DNA of 35,307 nt from Halanaerobiales bacterium (GTDB taxonomy: Bacteria; Bacillota_F; Halanaerobiia; DY22613), in the NCBI GenBank assembly GCA_023128035.1, contig JAGMES010000034.1:1-35307 (forward strand), written 5' to 3'. Shown piece by piece: positions 16,855 through 25,625 of this stretch. The position numbers and the translations under genes were made by a program. The notes beneath the pieces were generated by a model. The model made no database searches. It saw only the letters and a list, made by a program, of their open reading frames with translations, and was not told the DNA's origin. Each line of letters starts with the position of its first letter. Positions within the stretch are counted from its first letter, which is position 1.

Positions 16855-18114
16855 TCATCCAACCTCTTCTTCAAATCTTTCATAATCTTCAGTATCTGTA
16901 GCCTGAGCCTCTCGACGTATCTTATCAATATGATCATAATTTTCAAGTAGGACTGTTACTATTAGATTATCCAAAGCTGAAGATTTCACCATGTTATGCA
17001 AAACATCAATCACTTTATTCTTTGACATCCCTTTTCTGTAAGGGCGATCTTCAGTAATCGCTGTAAATACATCTGCAACTGCCATAATTCTTGAACCTAA
17101 AGGCAAATCTTCCCCATGATGATGAAAAGGATATCCTGAACCATCCAACTTCTCATGATGGAAAGAAGCCCAAGTGTTAATCTCTTCTAACCCATTAATT
17201 GCTTCTAATATGTTATAGGTATGATATGTATGTCCTTTTATCAAATTGAACTCATCATCAGTTAATTTACCAGGTTTATCTAAAATTTCTGAATCTATAG
17301 CTAATTTGCCTAAATCATGAAGATATCCTGCAACTTTCAGCATTGTACCTTCCCTTTTTGACATTCCTATGATTAAAGCCAAACCTTCAGCAGTTGCTGC
17401 TACGCCACTAGAATGAGTCACAGTAAATCTACTTCGAAAGTCGATAATCTTACTAAATAATTTAGCTAAATTTTGAAGTCCTTCTAGGTTTAATTCAACT
17501 GTATAAAATTTAGTCTTCCTCTTAAGAATTCGACCAAGTGTGGGAGAAACCATATTTAACCAGAAACATTCTTTCTTAGCTAAACGATTAAATATCTCAA
17601 CTAATTCCGGAGCAAATAAGTTCCCCGAATACTGGTTAATTTTTTCTGAAATATCGCGCTTTTGGTTTAAAATATTCTTTTTTCTATCACTTAAAACATC
17701 AATCCGATCAGCAAGATGTAAAATATGTCCTCCCAGAGGAATATAATCATCAATAGAACTCTTTTCGTTATTCCATTTTGCATGATGATGAAGCACAAGA
17801 GGTGCAATTTCCGAAAACGGTCCATAATTTTTGAGTAAAAAATAACCTTTTTTTGCATGAGTATAAGGATCCTGTAGATCAAAATCTAAACTTGTAAGTC
17901 TTTCTTGTATTGAAAAAACGCCAATATCATGTAAAATACCTGCGATGATCAAATCGATTTCTTCATTTTTTGACATGCCCAATTCTGCTGCGATACTTGA
18001 AGCAATATATGCCACTCTTTTGTGATGATTAGTTACATTCGGACTTATAAGATCTAAAGCATTAGATAAGCTAATGATAATGTCAATTAAAGAAACGTGC
18101 AATTCTTTTATCAT
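16855..18114 (-). CDS. Tandem HD / HD-GYP domain phosphohydrolase
   Basis: This 419-residue protein has two HD-type metal-dependent phosphohydrolase domains. The first (about 28-190) shows HHKRVAYIAS, ILHDIGVFS and VLHHHAKW. The second (about 230-400) is a classical HD-GYP domain with GYLHDLGKLAI, KGHTYHTYNIL, and FHHEKLDGSGYP, then IMAVADVFTAITEDRPYRKGMS. HD-GYP enzymes degrade cyclic di-GMP or related dinucleotides. There is no sensor, receiver or membrane domain, so input may come through the first HD domain. The ATG start follows AGGAGG. The TPR-protein gene upstream ends in its own terminator, so this gene is probably transcribed alone. The dinucleotide substrate is not proven. Confidence 0.88.
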   Translation of the reverse strand: MIKELHVSLIDIIISLSNALDLISPNVTNHHKRVAYIASSIAAELGMSKNEEIDLIIAGILHDIGVFSIQERLTSLDFDLQDPYTHAKKGYFLLKNYGPFSEIAPLVLHHHAKWNNEKSSIDDYIPLGGHILHLADRIDVLSDRKKNILNQKRDISEKINQYSGNLFAPELVEIFNRLAKKECFWLNMVSPTLGRILKRKTKFYTVELNLEGLQNLAKLFSKIIDFRSRFTVTHSSGVAATAEGLALIIGMSKREGTMLKVAGYLHDLGKLAIDSEILDKPGKLTDDEFNLIKGHTYHTYNILEAINGLEEINTWASFHHEKLDGSGYPFHHHGEDLPLGSRIMAVADVFTAITEDRPYRKGMSKNKVIDVLHNMVKSSALDNLIVTVLLENYDHIDKIRREAQATDTEDYERFEEEVG

Positions 18115-18219
18115 CTTTCGTTCCTCCTATGTAAATATTCTTAAAATGTTTTGATATGCCCATTATAATTTCTATGTAGAAATCCAAATCTCCTGCTTAT
18201 CTTCACATTATTATTACGT

Positions 18220-18250
18220 AAAAAAAGACCCGAAATTTAATTCGGATCTT
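18220..18250 (-). terminator. Terminator of the TPR-protein gene
   Basis: AAGACCCGAA (18225-18234) pairs with TTCGGATCTT (18241-18250) with one mismatch and a six-base loop. A seven-base U run follows on the minus strand (18220-18226). The stop codon of the TPR gene is in the loop. Confidence 0.8.
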
Positions 18251-19403
18251 TCAATAACTCTTCTAACAATTGTTTTGCTTCCTCATTATCAGAATCCAAA
18301 TGTAATGTTTCCCTAAGCTCATAAATAGCAGATTCTTTCTGATTCAACATTATAAAAGCCTTTGCTAAATGTAGATGAGCTTTAGGATAGTTAGGATTCT
18401 TTTCAAGAGCAAGATTATATAAAGACTTAGCACGATATTGATTATTCTGTGTTAGGTAAATATCACCTAAAGAGATCAATGCCTCTACATATTGAGAATT
18501 ATACTCGATTGCAAGTTCATAATATTTTATTGCCTCTGTATAATTTTCATCTATCTCTGCAATCTTTCCTAGATAATAATATGTCTGATAAAGGTATGGA
18601 TTTTCCTCAATCGTCTTTAAGAATTGATCTTTAGCTAACTCATATTGTTCCATGTGGTAGTATGCCATAGAGAGTTTTAGTAAACTAGAAACACGGTTTG
18701 GAATCATCTCCAAGGTCTTTTTATAATACTCTGCAGCTTCTGCATAATCACCTATAGCAAACTTCAGATCAGCTAACCCTTGATAAATCGATAGGTTCTC
18801 TGCATCATTCTCCAAAGCAGTCTCCAAAGCTTTTACTGCTTCATTATATTTACCTAGCTCTTTATAAGCAATTGATAAACTCACATAACCATTCACATTT
18901 CTAGGTTCTTGCATTAAGGCTAACTTATATTCAGTAATTGCTTTGTCATATTGACCATTTCCCTGATACGCAGCAGCCATGTCTAAATGAAATTCAGCAG
19001 TACGGATGCCCATATCATAAGCTTTATTAAATTCTTCTAAAGCTTCACTCCACAAAGCAGAATCAAACTGAGAATCTTTATTTAAATATAGCTGGCCCAC
19101 CCTCCAATGAAGATAGCCTACATCATAACCTGCATTGATCATAGCTTTTAAAGAATTCTTCGTTTCCAGCAAATTATATAAACTTGCATACGAAACTGTT
19201 CTATAAAAGTATGCATCATAGACAAAGAGATCGTTGCTATCAATTTCCTGATCGAAGTAATTAATAGCTGTCTCATATTCACTAGATAAATATGACTGTA
19301 TTCCCAAGTGGAAATCACTTTCCTGGCAAACTGCTGTCATCGAATAAGTAATTATCCCGACAAAAACTAAAATAACAAATAAAAACAAACGTGCTTTTTT
19401 CAT
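18237..19403 (-). CDS. Secreted or membrane-anchored TPR repeat protein
   Basis: This 388-residue protein starts MKKARLFLFVILVFVGIITYSMTAVCQ, a signal peptide that might be cleaved near the cysteine; the VCQ context is not a standard lipobox. The rest is about eight to nine tetratricopeptide repeats in series, for example YDKAITEYKLALMQEPRNVN, YNEAVKALETALENDAENLS and YTEAIKYYELAIEYNSQYV. TPR arrays bind partner proteins, and none can be named here. The start is ATG at 19403 behind GAGGAGGTG; an upstream in-frame ATG near 19463 lacks a ribosome site and would bury the signal peptide. It lies 77 bp after the GH133 gene and has its own terminator. Confidence 0.85.
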   Translation of the reverse strand: MKKARLFLFVILVFVGIITYSMTAVCQESDFHLGIQSYLSSEYETAINYFDQEIDSNDLFVYDAYFYRTVSYASLYNLLETKNSLKAMINAGYDVGYLHWRVGQLYLNKDSQFDSALWSEALEEFNKAYDMGIRTAEFHLDMAAAYQGNGQYDKAITEYKLALMQEPRNVNGYVSLSIAYKELGKYNEAVKALETALENDAENLSIYQGLADLKFAIGDYAEAAEYYKKTLEMIPNRVSSLLKLSMAYYHMEQYELAKDQFLKTIEENPYLYQTYYYLGKIAEIDENYTEAIKYYELAIEYNSQYVEALISLGDIYLTQNNQYRAKSLYNLALEKNPNYPKAHLHLAKAFIMLNQKESAIYELRETLHLDSDNEEAKQLLEELLKDPN

Positions 19404-19480
19404 AAAGCACCTCCTCAAGTTTATGAATCTTTCTAATTCCTCATATTTATCTTTCGCCATCATACTTTAACTTCCTGCCT

Positions 19481-21439
19481 TCATTTTTCAATTAGGTCTT
19501 TTATCCTTAAAAGTTCAGCGATACTCCATGCCTGAGCAAAACATCCCCGATGATGATATGGACTCTCACCATCAAAAATTTCACTAATCTGTCCTATCGC
19601 TCCATCACATTCTAAGTGGGTAAGTAATGGTTCTATTAAACGGTGAATCTTCTTTCTAATAGTAGGAGTATTACCTTCTACATAGAGTACTGCTCCAAGA
19701 TAAGGCCCCATTAACCAGCTCCAAACAGTACCTTGATGATATGCTCCATCCCTTTGATACTGATCTCCACCATAGTAACCTTTATAAGCTGGATCAATAT
19801 GTGATAAACTACGTAATCCAAATGGAGTCAACAAATGTTTTTTCACTACCCTTAGAATCTGGCTTCCTTTCTCCCGATCAATAAGGGGGAAAGGTAAACT
19901 TAAAGCGAACACCTGATTTGGTCTTATAGCTGGATCCTTATAATCATCTAAAATAAGATCATATAAATATCCTTCTTTAGCCAGCACATCTTCTCGCCAA
20001 AACTCTTTTCGAAAGTTTACGAGAATCTTTTCAGCCAACTTTTCATACTCACAAGCAATCTCTTCATTCCCTGTAACTCTAGAAAATTCCGTAATAATCT
20101 TCACAGCATTATACCAAAGAGCATTGATTTCCACCGCTTTTCCCTCTCGAGGAGTAACCACCCAATCTCCTACTTTGGCATCCATCCAGGTTAATTGTAC
20201 CCCATCCTGACCTTGAGTTAACAATCCATCTTCATCCATTTTGATTCCCCAAATGGTACCTTCTGTATGGTAACGAATCATCTCTTTTAAAAGCGAAAAA
20301 TATTTATTTACAAATTCTAAATCCTGAGTTTTACGATAATATTCATAAAAAGCTACAAAGAACCAAAGAGTAGCATCCACTGTATTGTATTCTGGTTCTT
20401 CCCCAACATCTGGAAAACGGTTAGGAATAAGACCATTACTTGAATATTTAGCAAAGGTCTCTAAAATCTCTTTAGCTTCTTGGAATCTACCTGTTACTAA
20501 TGCTAGCCCAGGCAAAGCAATCATACTATCCCGACCCCAATCTGTAAACCATGGATAACCTGCTATTACCGTAGCTGTATCACTAGAATCTCGATGAACT
20601 AAAAATTGATCGGCAGCTACCACCAATTTACGACTCACTTCATCCTTTGCTCCAGCCTGTAACCATAATTCTTCTATCCGAACAACTTGTTCTTGATAAA
20701 CATCAGGAATTTTAGAATACTTATCTTCAGTGGAAAAAATTACCTCTAAACGCTCCCCAGGTTTTAAAGTAGCTTTTAAAAATCCAGGCACAAAATGATC
20801 TTCCACTGCTTTTAAACCACGATATGCTTCAATCGGATAATACATTCCATAATGCCAATATCGTTCTTCTGTCCACTTTGCTTTTGAAGTCATATAAACC
20901 GGAGTAGCCCCTGAAAAAGCCGTGAACTGATACTGGTAGCCATTTTTTTCTACAATCCAAGGCCAGTCATTTGCTTTAATATTGCCATGATAATCACGAT
21001 AATTCAATAGAGGAGTTAATTTAAGTTCTATAGAATCTGCTCCATCAAGATAGTGATACTCAACTATAGTTGTATTTTCACCATAGATCATATATATCTT
21101 TTTTTCAATAACTATTCCATCTAGATGATAAGTAAATATAGGATGAAAAAGATATGTAAAAGCAGTCAGATGCTTATATCCTATAGTAATCACATTATTC
21201 TGATATAAATGAGTAGTCAAATCAATTTCCTTATCAGCAAATTGTACTTTTTCATCCAGATGACTAACGAGCAACGTCCTTTCAAGTGGAGGACGAAGGG
21301 CAGCTACTAAAATACCGTGATAACTTCTCATATTAGCTCCTACAAGTGATGAACCCGCAAATCCACCTATCCCATTCGTTACAATCCATTCACGATAGGC
21401 TAACTCATCTTTCATAATAGATCCTGTTAAACGTATCAT
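19481..21439 (-). CDS. Amylo-alpha-1,6-glucosidase, glycogen debranching enzyme (GH133 type)
   Basis: This 652-residue enzyme would hydrolyse alpha-1,6 branch stubs of glycogen. The N-terminal domain (about 1-215) has the signature REWIVTNGIGGFAGSSLVGANMRSYHGILVAA. The C-terminal (alpha/alpha)6 domain has IAGYPWFTDWGRDSMIALPGLALVTGR, GQDGVQLTWMDAKVGDWVVTPREGKAVEINALWYNA and RDGAYHQGTVWSWLMGPYLGA, all typical of archaeal/bacterial GDE_C. The start is ATG at 21439, preceded by GAAGAGGTG; a start at 21478 is possible in frame but lacks a ribosome site. No signal peptide is present, so it acts on cytosolic glycogen. It complements the GH57 branching enzyme and GH15 in this window. A hairpin separates it from the CBM gene. 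Confidence 0.92.
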   Translation of the reverse strand: MIRLTGSIMKDELAYREWIVTNGIGGFAGSSLVGANMRSYHGILVAALRPPLERTLLVSHLDEKVQFADKEIDLTTHLYQNNVITIGYKHLTAFTYLFHPIFTYHLDGIVIEKKIYMIYGENTTIVEYHYLDGADSIELKLTPLLNYRDYHGNIKANDWPWIVEKNGYQYQFTAFSGATPVYMTSKAKWTEERYWHYGMYYPIEAYRGLKAVEDHFVPGFLKATLKPGERLEVIFSTEDKYSKIPDVYQEQVVRIEELWLQAGAKDEVSRKLVVAADQFLVHRDSSDTATVIAGYPWFTDWGRDSMIALPGLALVTGRFQEAKEILETFAKYSSNGLIPNRFPDVGEEPEYNTVDATLWFFVAFYEYYRKTQDLEFVNKYFSLLKEMIRYHTEGTIWGIKMDEDGLLTQGQDGVQLTWMDAKVGDWVVTPREGKAVEINALWYNAVKIITEFSRVTGNEEIACEYEKLAEKILVNFRKEFWREDVLAKEGYLYDLILDDYKDPAIRPNQVFALSLPFPLIDREKGSQILRVVKKHLLTPFGLRSLSHIDPAYKGYYGGDQYQRDGAYHQGTVWSWLMGPYLGAVLYVEGNTPTIRKKIHRLIEPLLTHLECDGAIGQISEIFDGESPYHHRGCFAQAWSIAELLRIKDLIEK

Positions 21440-21467
21440 TATGTACTTCACCTCTTCAATTATAAAT

Positions 21468-21493
21468 GGGCCTATCAATATTCCGATAGACCC
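21468..21493 (-). terminator. Hairpin between CBM protein and debranching enzyme
   Basis: GGGCCTATC (21468-21476) pairs with GATAGACCC (21485-21493) with one mismatch and an 8-base loop. On the minus strand only a weak T-rich stretch (ATTTATAATT) follows, so it may be a weak terminator or a transcript-stabilising hairpin after the CBM gene. Confidence 0.45.
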
Positions 21494-21516
21494 TTCAATA
21501 TTATCAGAAAGATATA

Positions 21517-21855
21517 TTAATAAAGTTTACCATTATGAATTTCAAAAGACCAATTCCGTCCACTGTTATTATCCCAATTTCCTGCATTATCATGGAAACA
21601 AAAGTTTAAACGTGAATCTTTATCAACTGCAATTTTAGTCGCAAAACAATTACCCAACCGATTCATTTTTACATCAGTTATATTTTCCCAACCATCATTG
21701 AGCCCAAAACCAGTGTGACAATATAAATCTTGTGCACCTGATTTTGCCAAAAGACCTTCATATTGAATATCAACACGTTGTCCTGCAATAATTGGGGTTG
21801 GTGTAACCTTAATTCCTTGATCTAAATCTGCTTGCATCTGACCAGTTGTATGCAT
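21517..21855 (-). CDS. Stand-alone starch/glycogen-binding module (CBM25/CBM53-like)
   Basis: This 112-residue protein is a single carbohydrate-binding module. The strand pattern VDIQYEGLLAKSGAQDLYCHTGFG and then GWENITDVKM, LNFCFHDNAGNWDNNSGRNWSF matches CBM25/53 starch-binding modules, whose WDNN-G-NW segment carries aromatic binding residues. The first 20 residues have no signal peptide, so the protein should be cytosolic. It has no catalytic domain. The ATG start follows AAGGAGGAG. It sits between the two glucodextranase C-terminal-like genes and the debranching enzyme, suggesting that it binds glycogen, perhaps as a granule or targeting protein (inference). Confidence 0.8.
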   Translation of the reverse strand: MHTTGQMQADLDQGIKVTPTPIIAGQRVDIQYEGLLAKSGAQDLYCHTGFGLNDGWENITDVKMNRLGNCFATKIAVDKDSRLNFCFHDNAGNWDNNSGRNWSFEIHNGKLY

Positions 21856-21917
21856 TAATTCTCCTCCTTCAAAGAGTTATTATAGTAATAATATTTGAAG
21901 AAGCAGCAAAGATTATA

Positions 21918-22859
21918 CTACTGGCTAATAGGATCTTTTTTACTTTTCATCTTCACTATCAAAAACAATAATCCAACCACTATTAGAACAGCTAACCAGA
22001 TGTAACTATTTTTTTCAACAGGAACAACAACTTCCTTCTCAACCGCGATATTGATATAAGAGACTGTTGCAAAATCTTTACTATCTGGGGAAACCTTCAA
22101 AACATCTTCTTGAATCATTCCCTCAGGAACCAGAATATCCAGTACTCTGGAGTCTAACTCAGGATTCGTACTCCCTCCAAATATCCAGTCTCCACTATCT
22201 TCGGTAATCTCTCTGAAATAATCTGGAGCAAAAGGCTCAAAGGCTCCTACTAATAAAAATAATTTTGCAGATTTTAAATCCCCTAGCACTTTTTTTGCCA
22301 ATTGAATCTTGATTACATTTTCCTCAATATTTACCTGTACTTGTTCTAAATCAAAAGGATTTTTTGTGTCATTCCAAAAAATCTTTTTTTCTTCAATTTC
22401 AGCGCGATCAGATGGTCGAAATGCTCTAACCCACCATCCAGTAATATTTAACATCACATCCCATGGTGCATCTTCATCTAATTTTAATCTCGCCCCAGGT
22501 CTAAAAAGTTCTACACTACCACCAGGTAAATTATCAATATAAATTTGAATCAAAGGATGGCTAAAACCAAACTTTGAATTCCATGGATCATCTACTTTGC
22601 CAAAATCAAATTCTAGAAGATAATCAGATCCAATATCTGTAATAGCAAATCTAGTCAGATCAAACAACCCCTTAAATGGTTGAAAATGCTGATGTTTTGG
22701 ATATGTATAATACCCAGGTCCCCAATCATCACCTACTGGATCTTTCATTTCAAAAATTAATCCTGGTAGCTGAACTTCACCTTCTGCAAGAAGATTAAAA
22801 CTTAAAAAGATGACTAAAATACCTATAATAGTTATAAATTTTAAAATTCCTATTCTCAA
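21918..22859 (-). CDS. Membrane-anchored glucodextranase C-terminal-domain-like protein A
   Basis: This 313-residue protein has an N-terminal signal (FITIIGILVIFLSFNLLAEG), one beta-sandwich domain (about 30-245) and a C-terminal membrane helix (about 282-302) with a basic tail, so the domain faces outside. The domain matches the glucodextranase C-terminal sugar-binding type: DPVGDDWGPGYYTYPKHQHF, GLFDLTRF, FGFSHPLIQIYIDNLPGG and the SGDWIFGG segment. No hydrolase domain is attached. The start is TTG at 22859, seven bases after GAGGGGG. It is a paralogue of the adjacent upstream gene. The role is probably binding of external alpha-glucans or surface attachment, but this is not established. 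Confidence 0.8.
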   Translation of the reverse strand: MRIGILKFITIIGILVIFLSFNLLAEGEVQLPGLIFEMKDPVGDDWGPGYYTYPKHQHFQPFKGLFDLTRFAITDIGSDYLLEFDFGKVDDPWNSKFGFSHPLIQIYIDNLPGGSVELFRPGARLKLDEDAPWDVMLNITGWWVRAFRPSDRAEIEEKKIFWNDTKNPFDLEQVQVNIEENVIKIQLAKKVLGDLKSAKLFLLVGAFEPFAPDYFREITEDSGDWIFGGSTNPELDSRVLDILVPEGMIQEDVLKVSPDSKDFATVSYINIAVEKEVVVPVEKNSYIWLAVLIVVGLLFLIVKMKSKKDPISQ

Positions 22860-22904
22860 CCTGATTCCCCCTCTTCGTCGGGCCTTGATCTATATTTTCT
22901 ACAT

Positions 22905-23828
22905 TTACGAAGAAAATTCCTCTTTTTCACGTATTCGCCAACCAAACCAGATCAAAATCACAATTAACAGTGAAATCAAATAAATAAATACTTTGCGAAC
23001 TGGATTAGGTCTCTTAACAGGTTCTACAACAGCCAAAATCCGATTTGCGGGGTCATAAGAACCTAAAATTTTTTTTTGGCTTTTATGAGAAGGAGTGAGA
23101 ATATCGATTACGTTTGGGGAATATTTGGATTCATCACCACCACCAAAATACCATTCACTTATATTTTCCTTTACCACTCTATAATTATCAGAGCCAAAAC
23201 CATCCTGCCCACCAACCAAAAGATAAAATGAAGCATCAGATATATCCTCTAAACTACTCTCCGCTAACAAAGGTATCTTAATTTCAATTGTCTTCTCATC
23301 TTCCAAAACTTGAACTGTTCCTCCAGAATACTGTTTAGCATATGCTTCTTCATCACCCGTCTCTTCACAATCAAAATAATCAATTCTCCATCCTGTTACT
23401 TTGATTAGTGTATCCCAGGGTGCTTTAGGACTAAAGACAATCCTTGCTCCCGGAACAAGAGGTCGTCTTTCACCACCTGGACGATGATCAATATAAATTT
23501 GAATTAACTGATGGCTAAACCCGAAAGGCGCATGCCACGGATTTGTAATCAAGCCAAAAGAAATCTGAAAACGAATTTCTTCCTTTCTCGCTTCCACCTT
23601 AAAACTTTCAATATCAAACAATCCCTGATAAGGGGAAAATTGAGGATGGGTAGGGTATAGATATGTACCTGGCCCATAATCATCTCCCAAAGGATCAGGC
23701 ATATCTAATATCATAACCCAGTTCTCGTTTTCTATATTTTTTGGTAATTCACCTTCATTCTGTCCCCTCACTGCCCATACACCAATAAGTAAAAAAATCA
23801 AAAGAACAAGTGAAAGTTTCCGAAACAT
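22905..23828 (-). CDS. Membrane-anchored glucodextranase C-terminal-domain-like protein B
   Basis: This 307-residue protein has the same plan as its downstream neighbour: signal peptide (LSLVLLIFLLIGVWAVRG), one glucodextranase C-terminal-like sandwich and a C-terminal membrane helix (about 278-297) with a basic end. Shared landmarks are DPLGDDYGPGTYLYPTHPQF, GLFDIESF, FGFSHQLIQIYIDHRPGG, APWDTLIKVTGWRIDYF and SEWYFGGG. It begins with ATG at 23828, just downstream of the hprK pseudogene, and reads as part of the ROK-hprK-glucodextranase-like gene string. It probably arose by tandem duplication and may form a surface pair with protein A. Confidence 0.8.
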   Translation of the reverse strand: MFRKLSLVLLIFLLIGVWAVRGQNEGELPKNIENENWVMILDMPDPLGDDYGPGTYLYPTHPQFSPYQGLFDIESFKVEARKEEIRFQISFGLITNPWHAPFGFSHQLIQIYIDHRPGGERRPLVPGARIVFSPKAPWDTLIKVTGWRIDYFDCEETGDEEAYAKQYSGGTVQVLEDEKTIEIKIPLLAESSLEDISDASFYLLVGGQDGFGSDNYRVVKENISEWYFGGGDESKYSPNVIDILTPSHKSQKKILGSYDPANRILAVVEPVKRPNPVRKVFIYLISLLIVILIWFGWRIREKEEFSS

Positions 23829-23848
23829 TATTTATCACCTTCCACCTC

Positions 23849-24604
23849 TTAGTGTTCAGAACTTTCGAAACTTTTTTCTTTTTTACGAGCAATTTCAGCA
23901 TCTAGACGTCTGGTAAATTCGTAAGCTGCATTAAAACCCATATATTTTAAACGATGTGTCATGGCACCTACTTCAATAATGGTCGCCAAATTTCGCCCAT
24001 TACGCACTGGGACGATAACTTTTGGAATTTCTAAATCAAAAATAGTATCAGTCAATGAAGTCAATCCCAGTCGATCATAAACATCCTGAGTAGAGTACTT
24101 CCAATTTTATTGCACCAACGCCAAAAAGTGTTTTCACATCAATTATTCCTAGGCCTCTCAATTCCATATAATGTTGATTTAACTTTAAAGCATTCCCTAT
24201 AAGCATATTTGCTCCTATCTTGCGTATTTCCACAAGATCATCTGCTACTAACCTATGTCCCCGTTTAACCAATTCTAAAGCTGACTTAAAAAACGAGTTG
24301 TCGAAACATTTACTCTCAAAAGTGGAATTTTAGATTCATTTGCTATAAGAATCATTTCATCTGGTGGTAGGAAATTTCTGGTGATAATCACCCCAGGTAA
24401 AGGATAATCATAAAATTTTCTCAATCTCTCTCTTCTTGTGGTATCAGTCAATCCATTAAGAAAAGTAATTTTTGTTTTTCCTAAAACCTGGATTCTTTCA
24501 GGCGTAAAGTATTCCCAATATCCAGCCAACTCAATTCCCGGAAGCTTAATATCTGTCACTGTTAGAAGATTCTTTAATCCTGATTTTCCAGCTAAGAGTT
24601 CTAG
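23849..24604 (-). pseudogene. hprK: HPr kinase/phosphorylase, inactivated by several deletions
   Basis: HPrK phosphorylates HPr and Crh on Ser46 using a P-loop. Here three recognisable pieces lie in different frames. Piece one (from 24604) has NLELLAGKSGLKNLL and then GIELAGYWEYFTPERIQVLGKT, up to STTRFLS. Piece two resumes at [20 protein letters not shown] and runs to [19 protein letters not shown]. Piece three is [21 protein letters not shown] and VPVRNGRNLATIIEV, with an intact C terminus. About 40 residues between pieces one and two are absent, and they include the whole Walker A P-loop (GxxGxGKS). About 10 residues and the frame are lost between pieces two and three. The first ~13 codons with the start are also gone, as the frame opens right at the ROK stop. 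The gene cannot make an active kinase. Confidence 0.9.
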
Positions 24605-24605
24605 A

Positions 24606-25577
24606 TTAAAATGATTCCTGATGATTTTTTAGGGCTACAGCAATTGCTCCTTTTACTCCTACATCTGAACCAAGAGATGCAAAAACAATCTCACACTTTT
24701 CCGATGCTGCCTTTAATGCTCGTTCTTTGACAGTCTTAATGATGGTATCATAAAATAAATGCCCAGCTTTTGTAACACCACCACCTAAAACCACTCTTTG
24801 AGGATTAAAAATATTGAGCATATTAGCAACCCCGATACCAATATATATAGCAACCTTTTCAACAATCTCTAAAGCTATTTTATCCCCAGCATCTGCAGCC
24901 TTAGTTACAACAGAGCCATCTACTTCATCAAGAGTATTTACCAGATCAGTCATCATAGTATCTACACCACTTGCTACTGCATCCCGTCCATAACGTCCAA
25001 GAGCTGTACCAGAAGCTAAAACTTCAAGACACCCTTTATTTCCACAACCACAAACAGGTCCATCTACATCAATGGTATGATGTCCAATCTCTCCACCACT
25101 ATCATTACTACCATGAAGAATTTGACCATCAATGATCACACCGCCGCCAATTCCTGTACTAATCGTCATGTAAATCATATGATCTGTTCCTTTTCCTGCT
25201 CCAAATGCATGCTCAGCTATTGCTGCAGCATTGGCATCATTTTCAAGTGAAACAGGTATACTAAGAGCATCCTCCATCATTCTAACAATAGGTACATTAT
25301 CCCATTTCAAATTCGGAGAAAAAAGCACTACACCTTCACGTATATTTAAAGGACCTGGAGAACCAACTCCAACTTGTAACACTTCTTCTTTTTTAGCCCC
25401 GATCTTTTCAATAACTTCTTCTACAGTTGCGACTATTCGATCTATTACTTTCTCAGCGGCTTCACCCGCACCTGTATCTACTCTAACTCTCTCTAGTACC
25501 TCACCTTCCAAATTAGCAATCGCAGTTAAAATTTTTGTGCCACCTAGATCGACTCCAACTACAAATTTCTTGTTCAT
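24606..25577 (-). CDS. ROK-family glucokinase
   Basis: This 323-residue protein would phosphorylate glucose with ATP. The N-terminal phosphate loop is VGVDLGGTKILTA. Sugar-binding residues are in SLENDANAAAIAEH and GGEIGHHTI (the ExGH motif), followed by the zinc motif CGCGNKGCLEVLASG. ATP contacts are in STGIGGGVIIDG and VVLGGGVTKA. There is no N-terminal helix-turn-helix, so it is an enzyme and not a NagC-type repressor. The ATG start follows AAGGAGG. It fits the window by recapturing glucose released by GH15 and the debranching enzyme. The stop codon coincides with the broken 5' end of hprK. Confidence 0.9.
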   Translation of the reverse strand: MNKKFVVGVDLGGTKILTAIANLEGEVLERVRVDTGAGEAAEKVIDRIVATVEEVIEKIGAKKEEVLQVGVGSPGPLNIREGVVLFSPNLKWDNVPIVRMMEDALSIPVSLENDANAAAIAEHAFGAGKGTDHMIYMTISTGIGGGVIIDGQILHGSNDSGGEIGHHTIDVDGPVCGCGNKGCLEVLASGTALGRYGRDAVASGVDTMMTDLVNTLDEVDGSVVTKAADAGDKIALEIVEKVAIYIGIGVANMLNIFNPQRVVLGGGVTKAGHLFYDTIIKTVKERALKAASEKCEIVFASLGSDVGVKGAIAVALKNHQESF

Positions 25578-25625
25578 AGAATGCCCTCCTTATATAAATA
25601 TATTATAGTCATATAAAAACATACC

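Noticed and set aside
23849..24604. Programmed frameshifting in hprK
   Set aside because: The P-loop coding segment is physically absent, so no frameshift could restore an active enzyme.
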